Part shown: one piece after another, positions 28,994 through 39,900 of the stretch
Layout of the letters: every line of letters starts with the position of its first letter
Position numbering within the stretch: the stretch's first letter is position 1
NCBI GenBank assembly: GCA_940337035.1
Contig: CALNHX010005288.1
Span: 45,836 to 109,835, forward strand
Length of the DNA: 64,000 nucleotides
Direction of reading: 5' to 3'
Source: Agriotes lineatus
Lineage: Eukaryota > Arthropoda > Insecta > Coleoptera > Elateridae
Program-made: the position numbers and the translations under genes
The notes under the pieces: generated by a model
Seen by the model: only the letters and a program-made list of their open reading frames with translations
What the model was told of the DNA's origin: nothing
The model's database searches: none

Positions 28994-29106
28994 CGTCCTC
29001 AAATGGCTTTAGAGGACTCATCTTCATATTACGGATTCGGCTGCGCTTCGCTCCGCCTCGTCCGGAAACATTACGACTCGTCCCCTAAAGCCTTGCTTTG
29101 AGAACT
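28994..29106. repeat. CpG-rich hairpin with GCTTCGCTCCGCCTCG loop
   Basis: Left arm CGTCCTCAAATGGCTTTAGAG and right arm CTAAAGCCTTGCTTTGAGAAC pair imperfectly, followed by ATTACGGATTCGG / CCGGAAACATTACGA. The loop is CTGCGCTTCGCTCCGCCTCG. Confidence 0.75.
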
Positions 29107-29299
29107 AGTTACATAAAGTACTATTGTCAAGAGTTCAAATTAAGAAACTTTGACATTCAAAATTGACACATAACCATAATTTTAAAAAAAGTTCTACCAA
29201 CACGAGGTATAAAAATTTACTAGCGTTTTACTCACATATCTACCAACATTGTAACACTTTGACAGTTATTATAGAAAAAAAACAAACGTACTTTACATA

Positions 29300-30580
29300 T
29301 TTAACGCTATACTCCGACTTCAGTATTGGCCAAAGGAATTCAAGAAAGCGGAGATAATACTCATCCCTAAGCTCGGCAAAGATCCCAGCTATGCAACATC
29401 CTACCACCCTATAAGTTTACTACCGGTGACTTCCAAGCTCCTTGAGAAGCTTGTGTTAGGAATCTTTGACTCTGAATTCACGGCAACTAACTGGATCCCA
29501 GATTACCAATTTGGCTTCCGTCGATTTCACTCAACTATACAACAGTGCCACCGCATCACACACAAGATTAATGCGGCGTTCGAGCAATCAGCCTACTGCA
29601 TAGCCGTCCTTCTGGATATTCGTCAGGCGTTCGACAGAGTTTGGCACAGAGGACTCAAACATAAAATTCAAAAAATCTTACCTCCACAATTTCACAAGCT
29701 CCTGGAATCCTACTTAACAGACAGGTAATTTCGAACACGCGTTAACGATGTAGTCTCAACAGTGTATCCAATTCAATCTGGCGTTCCACAGGAAAGTGTC
29801 TTGGGACCATTCCTCTACACGTTATTCACCTCCGACCTCCCAACCACCCCAACCACAACTGTAGGCGCATACGCTGACGACACAATCATCCTTGCGAGTC
29901 ATACAGATCTAAACACCGCATTCGAACACGTCCAAACCCATCTTAATCAACTTGAAGAATGGCTCAAGAGCTGGAAAATAAAGGTTAACGAGTCTAAATC
30001 TACCCAGGTGACTTTCACTTTACGCAAAGGGCTATGCCCCCCACTCTATTTGAACAACATTGAGATACCACATTCTTCAACAATGAAGTACTTGTGTCTT
30101 CACCTCGACAACAAGCTCACTTGGAGGGAACACATTACTAAAAAAAAGAAACACATCGAGCTTCGAATCAAAACCCGTCACTGGTTACTAGGCCGCAATT
30201 CACCATTATCTTTAAATAAAAAACTCCTGATTGATAAGACCATCATCAAACCCATATGGTCTTATGGAATTGAACGTTGGGGTGTGCTTGCAAGTCAAAC
30301 CTTGCTATCATGCAACGATGCCAATCTAAAATCCTGCGATCAATCGCCGACGCACCGTGGTACATCACCAACCAGAGGATACACGACGACCTTGGCATCC
30401 CGCTCCTCAATACAGTAATACACGACAGAACTACGAAACATCTCGACATCTCGCCATTCATGACAATCCGCTCTTGCATGAACTTCCGCACCACCAAGTC
30501 ATCAGAAGACTCAAGCGCCGTTGGCTCACTGATCCCCATTGAAGAGGACCCCTCCCTAGATGGGCCCTCATCACCTTAAC
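29300..30580 (+). pseudogene. Jockey LINE ORF2: reverse transcriptase and C-terminus
   Basis: It resumes after the insertion with FNAILRLQYWPKEFKKAEII, YHPISLLPVTSKLLEKLV, YQFGFRRFHSTIQQCHRI and AVLLDIRQAFDRVWH. After a TAA at 29,726 come PIQSGVPQESVLGPFLYTLF and GAYADDTIILA with the YADD catalytic box. WLKSWKIKVNESKSTQVTFT and MKYLCLHLDNKLTW follow. A frameshift near 30,277 moves to QSKILRSIADAPWYITNQRI, the conserved C-terminal block, then RLKRRWLTD. The polymerase would copy LINE RNA at the nicked target. The copy is dead through stops, frameshifts and the insertion, but domain order is complete. Confidence 0.93.
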
Positions 30581-30689
30581 AATGCTCCCCATAAAGAGGA
30601 CCTCTCACTGGAACGGCCCTCACAACGTCAGTATCACATTTAAAATATTAGCTTATAGGATCTTATTGTATCATTTATCTAATAGACTT

Positions 30690-30888
30690 GTCCGGGACGC
30701 TGTTTTGTCCGTCCGGGACGCTGTTTCAGCAGCCAAACCGTAAGAGATAGAGAAAAAAGTTATGAAAGTTATATGTTTGGAATGGTCATGTCAGGTCAGG
30801 AACCGAATTTCAGTCACGTGACACTTCCGGTTTTCGAGAAATCACGTGATTTCCGTCCGTCCGGGACGCTGGTCCGTCCGGGGCGGTC
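30690..30888. repeat. four copies of GTCCGTCCGGGACGCTG in two pairs
   Basis: GTCCGGGACGCTG at 30,690, GTCCGTCCGGGACGCTG at 30,707 and 30,855, and GTCCGTCCGGGGCGG at 30,872. The pairs frame a 130-bp spacer containing GTCACGTGAC and ATCACGTGAT palindromes. All copies are direct, not inverted. GC-rich against AT-rich flanks. Confidence 0.8.
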
Positions 30889-31394
30889 TTTTTTGTTTTA
30901 TTAAATGAGACATTTGTCTCACTGGTTGCTAGTTCTGATTACTAATTTACTTAATAAATTTAAAAAAATATGTTGATCAACCACGTTGGTGACGAGTCGC
31001 TATGGATATGTTGTTTATTTTATAAACGAAAATGTCAAAGTCAAATCAAATTCCTGAAAATATTTTATAGAAAGGGAATCCATTGAGAGAAAAATTGTTG
31101 CCTGTGAAGTCTAAAGCTGCTTATGAGAATTTTTATTAAAATTGAGCAGTTTGGGAATGTAATTGCTTACCTTAAACAAATGTAACACTTCAAGAAACCA
31201 AAAATTTTTAAAACACGTTGTTCTTGGAAACGTGTTTTAAATTACTGTTTTTATTCTAGGATTTAGATATTAAAAAGATGACTTAAAGTATGACCAACAG
31301 AAAAACATAATAAGATAAAGTCTTTGCCATGTAAACCGTAATACGTTGCCTTACAAGAAAAGCACTGTATACACAAATATGCGTTTTTAAAGCA
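30889..31394. other. AT-rich intergenic, no gene recognised
   Basis: No repeats noticed apart from an AAAACACGTTG / AACGTGTTTTAA inverted word near 31,210-31,240. Confidence 0.4.
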
Positions 31395-31665
31395 AATTAA
31401 AAGCTAACACATGGACCCTCACAATAGCAACCTAAAATACATTTCAACTGAGCTTTGTTACAACTACAGTTCCCAGTACATTTTCGAAATTTACACTTAC
31501 AAGATACATTTTCGTAAGTTACATTCGGACCAACACTTATAGTTACTTAGCTTGGGATAAGCACGTTATTCTTCAAGTTTCCACCAAAATTAATTGGATT
31601 GGGAATATCTGGATTTATCGTAGTCGCATTTTTACAAATAATTATTTGATACTCAGCTTCATAAA
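31395..31665 (-). pseudogene. transposon-associated CXC (cysteine-rich) protein fragment, inverted copy
   Basis: The minus strand reads NATTINPDIPNPINFGGNLK, then NNVLIPS, a stop, and a cysteine array VSCKCKFRKCTGNCSCNKAQ then LKCILGCYCEGPC. The array (C-x-C, C, C-x-C, C, C-x-C, C) resembles the CXC/CRC zinc-binding repeat (tesmin/TSO1-type) that ends a widespread family of transposon-like insect proteins. Over 130 bp it is strongly similar to the plus-strand copy at 63,868-64,000, including ATGCGACTACGATAAATCCA. Function of the family is unknown. Frame broken by at least one stop. Confidence 0.65.
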
Positions 31666-31679
31666 AGTAACTCTATGTT

Positions 31680-31945
31680 TCTGGAATTTTGCATAGCGTC
31701 ATTATTCTAGATTCTGAACAACTTTTCTTAATTCTGTTTTGCCATGTTCGAAACAGAAATAGTACTTTACCTGAACAAAAGGTATCTTTAAACTACTGCC
31801 AATGCCTACTTGATATGACGCCGGCACGCTAGAGGCGGGGCTTTTTAAAGGGTTACTCCTAAGGTGCTAAGGAACATTTGTGCCAAAATTCAAGACTACA
31901 TTATTCTTTTTGAGGTAAATATCTACTATGCCTGGTCTAGCTCCA
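31680..31945. repeat. dispersed repeat shared with 63,220-63,495 (same orientation)
   Basis: AAGGAACATTT(G/C)TG(C/T)CAAAA, TCAAGACTACATTATT and ATATGCCTGG or CTATGCCTGG occur in the same order in both places. CTGAACAACTTTTCTT inside also resembles the long-arm element at 7954 (AAACAACTTTTCTT). Confidence 0.7.
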
Positions 31946-32099
31946 AACACGCAGCGGAAAACAGCGGAGCGATGTACAAAAATAAATCGTATCTTTTAGA
32001 ACAATAAAGCAATAGAGATAATTCTTTCACTAAAAATTTCTCCATTTTTTTTATATATATTTCATGCGCTGGCAGTATGCCTTTATGTGCAATCGTTTA
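31946..32099. other. AT-rich intergenic
   Basis: No gene recognised. Confidence 0.4.
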
Positions 32100-32381
32100 T
32101 AAAATACCTCGATGCTGAATTTTATACCGTGCGTTCCTGGTACGCTTTGCTTAAACAGTTTCTATAGCATTTCTTAAAAATAATTTCGTGATTAATTTGA
32201 CATCATCTGAATCCAGAAAGAATAAGCTTTCCACTGGTTTAAAAATAATTGAGAAATATTCAAAACTAAGCTTGTGAATGCGATGTAAGCACAAAATTAT
32301 CAATTTTTTTGTAATAAAAAAAATTTGGAAAATATTTTTTCTGCTTTTTTGCGAACGCAAAAAGAATAGAGCCCTCCACAT
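32100..32381 (-). pseudogene. fragment homologous to right flank of satellite (minus strand)
   Basis: The minus-strand frame contains HKLSFEYFSIIF and SLFFLDSDDVKLITKLFL. Over about 140 bp the reverse complement matches 62,108-62,242 (for example GTCAAATTAATCACGAAATT and GAATATTTCTCAAT). It lies upstream, in transcription sense, of the CXC fragment in both flanks, so it is probably another part of the same transposon gene. No domain recognised. Confidence 0.5.
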
Positions 32382-32725
32382 TCAGATCCGCAAGGTCATT
32401 CCACATAGTGTAATTTTTTTTTAAACTATATCTTCGATTGCACACCCCATTATTTTAGAAGCGTTTTTTAAGAGGCCAGATTCCCGACTCATACGCAAAA
32501 GAAGAAGTGCAGATGTCATTACGTAATAATAGGTCTGTACTTTCGCTTAACCTTAATTGATATAATTAATATAAAAAATACTTGTAATGTTAATGTGCAT
32601 GATGCGTATTGAAAATAACTTTAGAAAAAAGTACAATAAAAAAAAAAGAAATGATGAAATAGTAGATCAATAAACACAACTCCAAAGAAGTAAAATGCAA
32701 TGACTGCTTTACTGATTTTCAATTA
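32382..32725. other. AT-rich intergenic, no gene recognised
   Basis: Contains A-rich runs near 32,640. No gene call. Confidence 0.4.
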
Positions 32726-33031
32726 AATAATCACATATAATCTCATAAGAGCATTAACTCTTTCCGGAATTTTTTTTGAGTGCGTTCCAACAACGTCGTA
32801 TTAATTTGACGGAGCGGGACGAGAGGGCAAATTAGGACGTTGTTGAATGCACGAAAAATAATTTCCGGATATGAATTAGTGCTCGAATGCAGATTCGGTA
32901 AGAAAATCATAACGACACAAACCTTAAAAAGAACTAATGTCTAGCTACAAAAAATTTCCAAGAAATTTTTATGTTGTCTTGGATACGGCTCGTGAACTAA
33001 TTTTTCTATTGGTCATTAATGAGTGTCGTAA
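32726..33031 (-). mobile_element. hairpin MITE family A, copy 2 (inverted relative to copy 1)
   Basis: It matches the reverse complement of 972-1280 from ATCACATATAATCTCATAAG to GGTCATTAATGAGTGTCGTA. The internal hairpin GTTCCAACAACGTCGTATTA / AATTAGGACGTTGTTGAA surrounds GACGGAGCGGGACGAGAGG. Divergence between copies is visible but small. Confidence 0.82.
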
Positions 33032-33992
33032 GATTTTCATCATAAAAACGCTTTATGTTATGAACACTGTGAACAAGTGTTTGAGAAAATAAAGAAAGGG
33101 AGTTATACAGTTTGACAATGTTCTATGAGAAAGAGGGTGCGTATACACTATATTTGTGAGCAGGCAAACTTAGAGTTTTTACTCCTTTTATTGATATTGT
33201 AAACGTCAGTTTTGTATCGTAATTTATTACAAAGGTAATCAGAAATTTTTGAAATTTTAGGCTATAGAATAGTTAGGCAAAATGCATTGACCTGCGAGTT
33301 TTCGCGTTCAACCATTTAATTAGAGAAAGTTTATCATAAACATAATCAAACTTTCGTAAATCAAAAATAAATCGTAAACATGAGTTTTACACTTTGCACT
33401 TTTTGACATCAATACTATCTAAACAGGGTCGATATACTGTATCAACGTAAGTAAAATGTGTTAGAACCAAGACACCGAATAGACAGATTTTTAAGTTTTG
33501 ATATTAAGAATGTCTAGATATTGTTCTGGATCACCAACGTGTGCTGTCTTTATTTGCTTTTTAATGATCTAATATTTTTAATTATTAATTTGTCACACGT
33601 TGTGCCGTCATAAATGTGTTAAGGTCCACATTGCAGCGCCTTAAATCTGCTATGTACCTTCAGGTATATTGATCTTAATCTGCGTTTTAAATTATATTTT
33701 TATGTTATCAAATTAAAATTGCCCTTTTTGGTATAGAATATCAGTAACTGTTATTAGTGCTAGCTCCTGAAAAATCAGCGGTGGATTCCTTTATCTAGAT
33801 AGCGTATTTCTGAAATTTGATGTTCTAAATTTTAATATCATTCCTATAAGTCAATACAACTTATGTCAAACAGATTTTAAATCAAAATGACAAATACCAG
33901 ATCGTTACAATAGTACACAACATTATTAAAATAGTAAGTAATTCTTTCATAAATAATTCACCTTTTCATAGTCGTTATTATGTCTGCGAAGT
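33032..33992. other. AT-rich flank of the satellite, no gene recognised
   Basis: No repeat match or gene noticed up to the first partial satellite monomer. Confidence 0.45.
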
Positions 33993-36900
33993 TGGCCAAA
34001 CCCAGACAAAAATTTAGTAATACGTCAAAGGGAATCGTTTGTTTATCTTTTGTTTACGTTTGTTTAGCTATTTTTAGCGTTTGTTTACATCTCTGTATAC
34101 TACAACCAGCACCCCTATTTGGGTCGGGCCAACTTCACGGTAGCCAAACCCAAAATGATAAATTGACAATTTCTTGGTGGGAATCGTTTGTTTACGTTTG
34201 TTTAGCTATTTTCAGCGTTTGTTTACATCTCTGTATACTACAACCAGCACCCCTATTTGGGTCGGGCCAACTTCACGGCAGCCAAACCCAAAATGATAAA
34301 TTGACAATTTCTTGGTGGGAATCGTTTGTTTATCGTTTGTTTACGTTTGTTTAGCTATTTTCAGCGTTTGTTTACACCTCTGTATACTATAACCAGCACC
34401 CCCATTTGGGTCGGGCCAACTTCACGGCAGCCAAACTCAAAATGATAAATTGACAGTTTCTTGGTGGGAATCGTTTGTTTAGCGTTTGTTTACGTTTGTT
34501 TATCTATTTTCAGCGTTTGTTTACACTTCTGTATACTATAACCAGCACCCCTATTTGGGTCGGGCCAACTTCACGGCAGCCAAACCCAAAATGATAAATT
34601 GACAGTTTCTTGGTGGGAATCGTTTGTTTACGTTTGTTTATCTATTTTCAGCGTTTGTTTACATCTCTGTATACTACAACCAGCACCCCTATTTGGGTCG
34701 GGCCAACTTCACGGCAGCCAAACCCAAAATGATAAATTGACAGTTTCTTGGTGGGAATCGTTTGTTTAGCGTTTGTTTACGTTTGTTTATCTATTTTCAG
34801 CGTTTGTTTACACTTCTGTATACTATAACCAGCACCCCTATTTGGGTCGGGCCAACTTCACGGCAGCCAAACCCAAAATGATAAATTGACAGTTTCTTGG
34901 TGGGCATCGTTTGTTTAGCGTTTGTTTACGTTTGTTTATCTATTTTCAGCGTTTGTTTACACTTCTGTATACCATAACCAGCACCCCTATTTGGGTCGGG
35001 CCAACTTCACGGCAGCCAAACCCAAAATGATAAATTGACAATTTCTTGGTGGGAATCGTTTGTTTACATTTGTTTAGCTATTTTCAGCGTTTGTTTACAC
35101 CTCTGTATACTATAACCAGCACCCCCATTTGGGTAGGGCCAACTTCACGGCAGCCAAACTCAAAATGATAAATTGACAGTTTCTTGGTGGGAATCGTTTG
35201 TTTAGCGTTTGTTTACGTTTGTTTATCTATTTTCAGCGTTTGTTTACATCTCTGTATACTACAACCAGCACCCCTATTTGGGTCGGGCCAATTTCACGGC
35301 AGCCAAACCCAAAATGATAAATTGACAATTTCTTGGTGGGAATCGTTTGTTTATCGTTTGTTTACATTTGTTTAGCTATTTTCAGCGTTTGTTTACACCT
35401 CTGTATACTATAACCAGCACCCCCATTTGGGTCGGGCCAACTTCACGGCAGCCAAACTCAAAATGATAAATTGACAGTTTCTTGGTGGGAATCGTTTGTT
35501 TAGCGTTTGTTAAAGTTTGTTTATCTATTTTCAGCGTTTGTTTACACTTCTGTATACTATAACCATCACCCCTATTTGGGACGGGCCAACTTCACGGCAG
35601 CCAAACCCAAAATGATAAATTGACAGTTTCTTGGTGGGAATAGTTTGTTTAGTGTTTGTTTACGTTTGTTTATCTATTTTCAGCGTTTGTTTACATCTCT
35701 GTATACTACAACCAGCACCCCTATTTGGGTCGGGCCAACTTCACGGCAGCCAAACCCAAAATGATAAATTGACAGTTTCTTGGTGGGAATCGTTTGTTTA
35801 GCGTTTGTTTACGTTTGTTTATCTATTTTCAGCGTTTGTTTACACTTCTGTATACTATAACCAGCACCCCTATTTGGGTCGGGCCAACTTCACGGCAGCC
35901 AAACCCAAAATGATAAATTGACAGTTTCTTGGTGGGAATCGTTTGTTTAGCGTTTGTTTACGTTTGTTTAGCTATTTTCAGCGTTTGTTTACACCTCTGT
36001 ATACTATAACCAGCACCCCCATTTGGGTCGGGCCAACTTCACGGCAGCCAAACTCAAAATGATAAATTGACAGTTTCTTGGTGGGAATCGTTTGTTTAGC
36101 GTTTGTTTACGTTTGTTTATCTATTTTCAGCGTTTGTTTACACTTCTGTATACTATAACCAGCACCCCTATTTGGGTCGGGCCAACTTCACGGCAGCCAA
36201 ACCCAAAATGATAAATTGACAGTTTCTTGGTGGGAATCGTTTGTTTACGTTTGTTTATCTATTTTCAGCGTTTGTTTTCATCTCTGTATACTACAACCAG
36301 CACCCATATTTGGGTCGGGCCAACTTCACGGCAGCCAAACCCAAAATGATAAATTGACAGTTTCTTGGTGGGAATCGTTTGTTTAGCGTTTGTTTACGTT
36401 TGTTTATCTATTTTCAGCGTTTGTTTACACTTTTGTATACTATAACCAGCACCCCTATTTGGGTCGGGCCGACTTCACGGCAGCCAAACCCAAAATGATA
36501 AATTGACAGTTTCTTGGTGGGCATCGTTTGTTTAGCGTTTGTTTATCTATTTTCAGCGTTTGTTTACACTTCTGTATACTATAACCAGCACCCCTATTTG
36601 GGTCGGGATAACTTCACGGCAGCCAAACCCAAAATGATAAATTGACAATTTCTTGGTGGGAATCGTTTGTTTATCGTTTGTTTACGTTTGTTTAGCTATT
36701 TTCAGCGTTTGTTTACATCTCTGTATACTATAACCAGCACCCCTATTTGGGTCGGGCCAACTTCACGGCAGCCAAACCCAAAATGATAAATTGACAGTTT
36801 CTTGGTGGGAATCGTTTGTTTACGTTTGTTTATCTATTTTCAGCGTTTGTTTACATCTCTGTATACTACAACCAGCACCCCTATTTGGGTCGGGCCAACT

Positions 36901-39900
36901 TCACGGCAGCCAAACCCAAAATGATAAATTGACAGTTTCTTGGTGGGAATCGTTTGTTTAGCGTTTGTTTACGTTTGTTTATCTATTTTCAGCGTTTGTT
37001 TACACTTCTGTATACTATAACCAGCACCCCTATTTGGGTCGGGCCAACTTCACGGCAGCCAAACCCAAAATGATAAATTGACAGTTTCTTGGTGGGCATC
37101 GTTTGTTTAGCGTTTGTTTATCTATTTTCAGCGTTTGTTCACACTTCTGTATACTATAACCAGCACCCCTATTTGGGTCGTGCCAACTTCACGGCAGCCA
37201 AACCCAAAATGATAAATTGACAATTTCTTGGTGGGAATCGTTTGTTTATCGTTTGTTTACGTTTGTTTAGCTACTTTCAGCGTTTGTTTACACCTCTGTA
37301 TACTATAACCAGCACCCCTAATTGGGTCGGGCCAACTTCACGGCAGCCAAACCCAAAATGATAAATTGACAGTTTCTTGGTGGGAATCGTTTGTTTAGCG
37401 TTTGTTTACGTTTGTTTATCTATTTTCAGAGTTTGTTTACACTTCTGTATACTATAACCAGCACCCCTATTTGGGTCGGGCCAACTTCACGGCAGCCAAA
37501 CCCAAAATGATAAATTAACAGTTTCTTGGTGGGAATCGTTTGTTTAGCGTTTGTTTACGTTTGTTTATCTATTTTCAGCGTTTGTTTACACTTCTGTATA
37601 CTATAACCAGCACCCCTATTTGGGTCGGGCCAACTTCACGGCAGCCAAACCCAAAATTATAAATTGACAATTTCTTATTGGGAATCGTTTGTTTATCGTT
37701 TGTTTACGTTTGTTTAGCTATTTTCAGCGTTTGTTTACACCTCTGTATACTATAACCAGCACCCCCATTTGGGTCGGGCCAACTTCACGGCAGCCAAACT
37801 CAAAATGATAAATTGACAGTTTCTTGGTGGGAATCGTTTGTTTAGCGTTTGTTTACGTTTGTTTATCTATTTTCAGCGTTTGTTTACACTTCTGTATACT
37901 ATAACCAGCACCCCTATTTGGGTCGGGCCAACTTCACGGCAGCCAAACCCAAAATGATAAATTGACAGTTTCTTGGTGGGAATCGTTTGTTTGCGTTTGT
38001 TTATCTATTTTCAGCGTTTGTTTACATCTCTGTATACTACAACCAGCACCCCTATTTGGGTCGGGCCAACTTCACGGCAGCCAAACCCAAAATGATAAAT
38101 TGACAGTTTCTTGGTGGGAATCGTTTGTTTAGCGTTTGTTTACGTTTGTTTATCTATTTTCAGCGTTTGTTTACACTTCTGTATACTATAACCAGCACCC
38201 CTATTTGGGTCGGGCCAACTTCACGGCAGCCAAACCCAAAATGATAAATTGACAGTTTCTTGGTGGGCATCGTTTGTTTAGCGTTTGTTTACGTTTGTTT
38301 ATCTATTTTCAGCGTTTGTTTACACTTCTGTATACTATAACCAGCACCCCTATTTGGGTCGGGCCAACTTCACGGCAGCCAAACCCAAAATGATAAATTG
38401 ACAATTTCTTGGTGGGAATCGTTTGTTTACATTTGTTTAGCTATTTTCAGCGTTTGTTTACACCTCTGTATACTATAACTAGCACCCCCATTGGGTAGGG
38501 CCAACTTCACGGCAGCCAAACTTAAAATGATAAATTGACAGTTTCTTGGTGGGAATCGTTTGTTTAGCGTTCGTTAAAGTTTGTTTATCTATTTTCAGCG
38601 TTTGTTTACACTTCTGTATACTATAACCATCACCCCTATTTGGGACGGGCCAACTTCACGGCAGCCAAACCCAAAATGATAAATTGACAGTTTCTTGGTG
38701 GGAATCGTTTGTTTAGCGTTTGTTTACGTTTGTTTATCTATTTTCAGCGTTTGTTTACATTTCTGTATACTATAACCAGCACCCCTATTTGGGTCGGGCC
38801 AACTTCACGGCAGCCAAACCCAAAATGATAAATTGACAGTTTCTTGGTGGGCATCGTTTGTTTAGCGTTTGTTTATCTATTTTCAGCGTTTGTTTACACT
38901 TCTGTATACTATAACCAGCACCCCTATTTGGGTCGGGATAACTTCACGGCAGCCAAACCCAAAATGATAAATTGACAATTTCTTGGTGGGAATCGTTTGT
39001 TTATCGTTTATTTACGTTTGTTTAGCTATTTTCAGCGTTTGTTTACACCTCTGTATACTATAACCAGCACCCCTATTTGGGTCGGGCCAACTTCACGGCA
39101 GCGAAACCCAAAATGATAAATTAACAGTTTCTTGGTGGGAATTGTTTGTTTAGCGTTTGTTTACGTTTTTTTATCTATTTTCAGCGTTTGTTTACACTTC
39201 TGTATACTATAACCAGCACCCCTATTTGGGTCGGGCCAACTTCACGGCAGCCAAACCCAAAATGATAAATTGACAATTTCTTGGTGGGAATCGTTTGTTT
39301 AGCGTTTGTTTACGTTTGTTTAGCTATTTCCAGCGTTTGTTTACATTTCTGTATACTATAACCAGCACCCCTATTTGGGTCGGGACAACTTCACGGCAGC
39401 CAAACCCAAAATGATAAATTGACAATTTCTTGGTGGGAATCGTTTGTTTATCGTTTGTTTACGTTTGTTTAGCTATTTTCAGCGTTTGTTTACACCTCTG
39501 TATGCTATAACCAGCACCCCCATCTGGGTCGGGCCAACTTCACGGCAGCCAAACTCAAAATGATAAATTGACAGTTTCTTGGTGGGAATCGCTTGTTTAG
39601 CGTTTGTTTACGTTTGTTTATCTATTTTCAGCGTTTGTTTACACTTCTGTATACTATAACCAGCACCCCTATTTGGGTCGTGCCAACTTCACGGCAGCCA
39701 AACCCAAAATGATAAATTGACAGTTTCTTGGTGGGAATCGTTTGTTTACGTTTGTTTATCTATTTTCAGCGTTTGTTTACATCTCTGTATACTACAACCA
39801 GGACCCCTATTTGGGTCGGGCCAACTTCACGGCAGCCAAACCCAAAATGATAAATTAACTGTTTCTTGGTGGGAATCGTTTGTTTAGCGTTTGTTTACGT

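Larger units (their letters stand above)
28427..29294. mobile_element. 868-bp TIR element in the Jockey RT, with internal hairpins
   Basis: The ends AAGTACATTTTTTTTCTATA and the complement of TATAGAAAAAAAACAAACGTACTTT are imperfect ~30-bp inverted repeats (CTATAATAA shared). ACATA lies on both sides (28,422-28,426, 29,295-29,299), a possible 5-bp duplication. The interior contains a perfect 87-bp hairpin (28,689-28,884) and a second CpG-rich hairpin (28,994-29,106). No transposase. Class not assigned. Confidence 0.72.
23951..30680 (+). mobile_element. Jockey-type LINE, 5'-truncated and twice interrupted
   Basis: It contains, in order, ORF1 with zinc knuckles (23,951-24,475 and 26,796-27,195), ORF2 with endonuclease (27,188 on), reverse transcriptase (29,300-30,270) and C-terminal region (to about 30,580). 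ORF1 and ORF2 overlap by 8 nt (ATGGATAA). A 2,320-bp hAT element interrupts ORF1 and an 868-bp TIR element interrupts ORF2. Removing both, the order is a normal Jockey element. No poly(A) tail is obvious; the 3' end is placed roughly. Confidence 0.9.

Noticed and set aside
33980..34354. Open reading frame at the left edge of the satellite (124 codons)
   Set aside because: The frame is the satellite monomer read twice; 138 bp is divisible by three, so consecutive short monomers stay open by chance. The same applies to the similar frames at 41,497, 49,298, 53,689, 57,489, 59,691 and 60,113.
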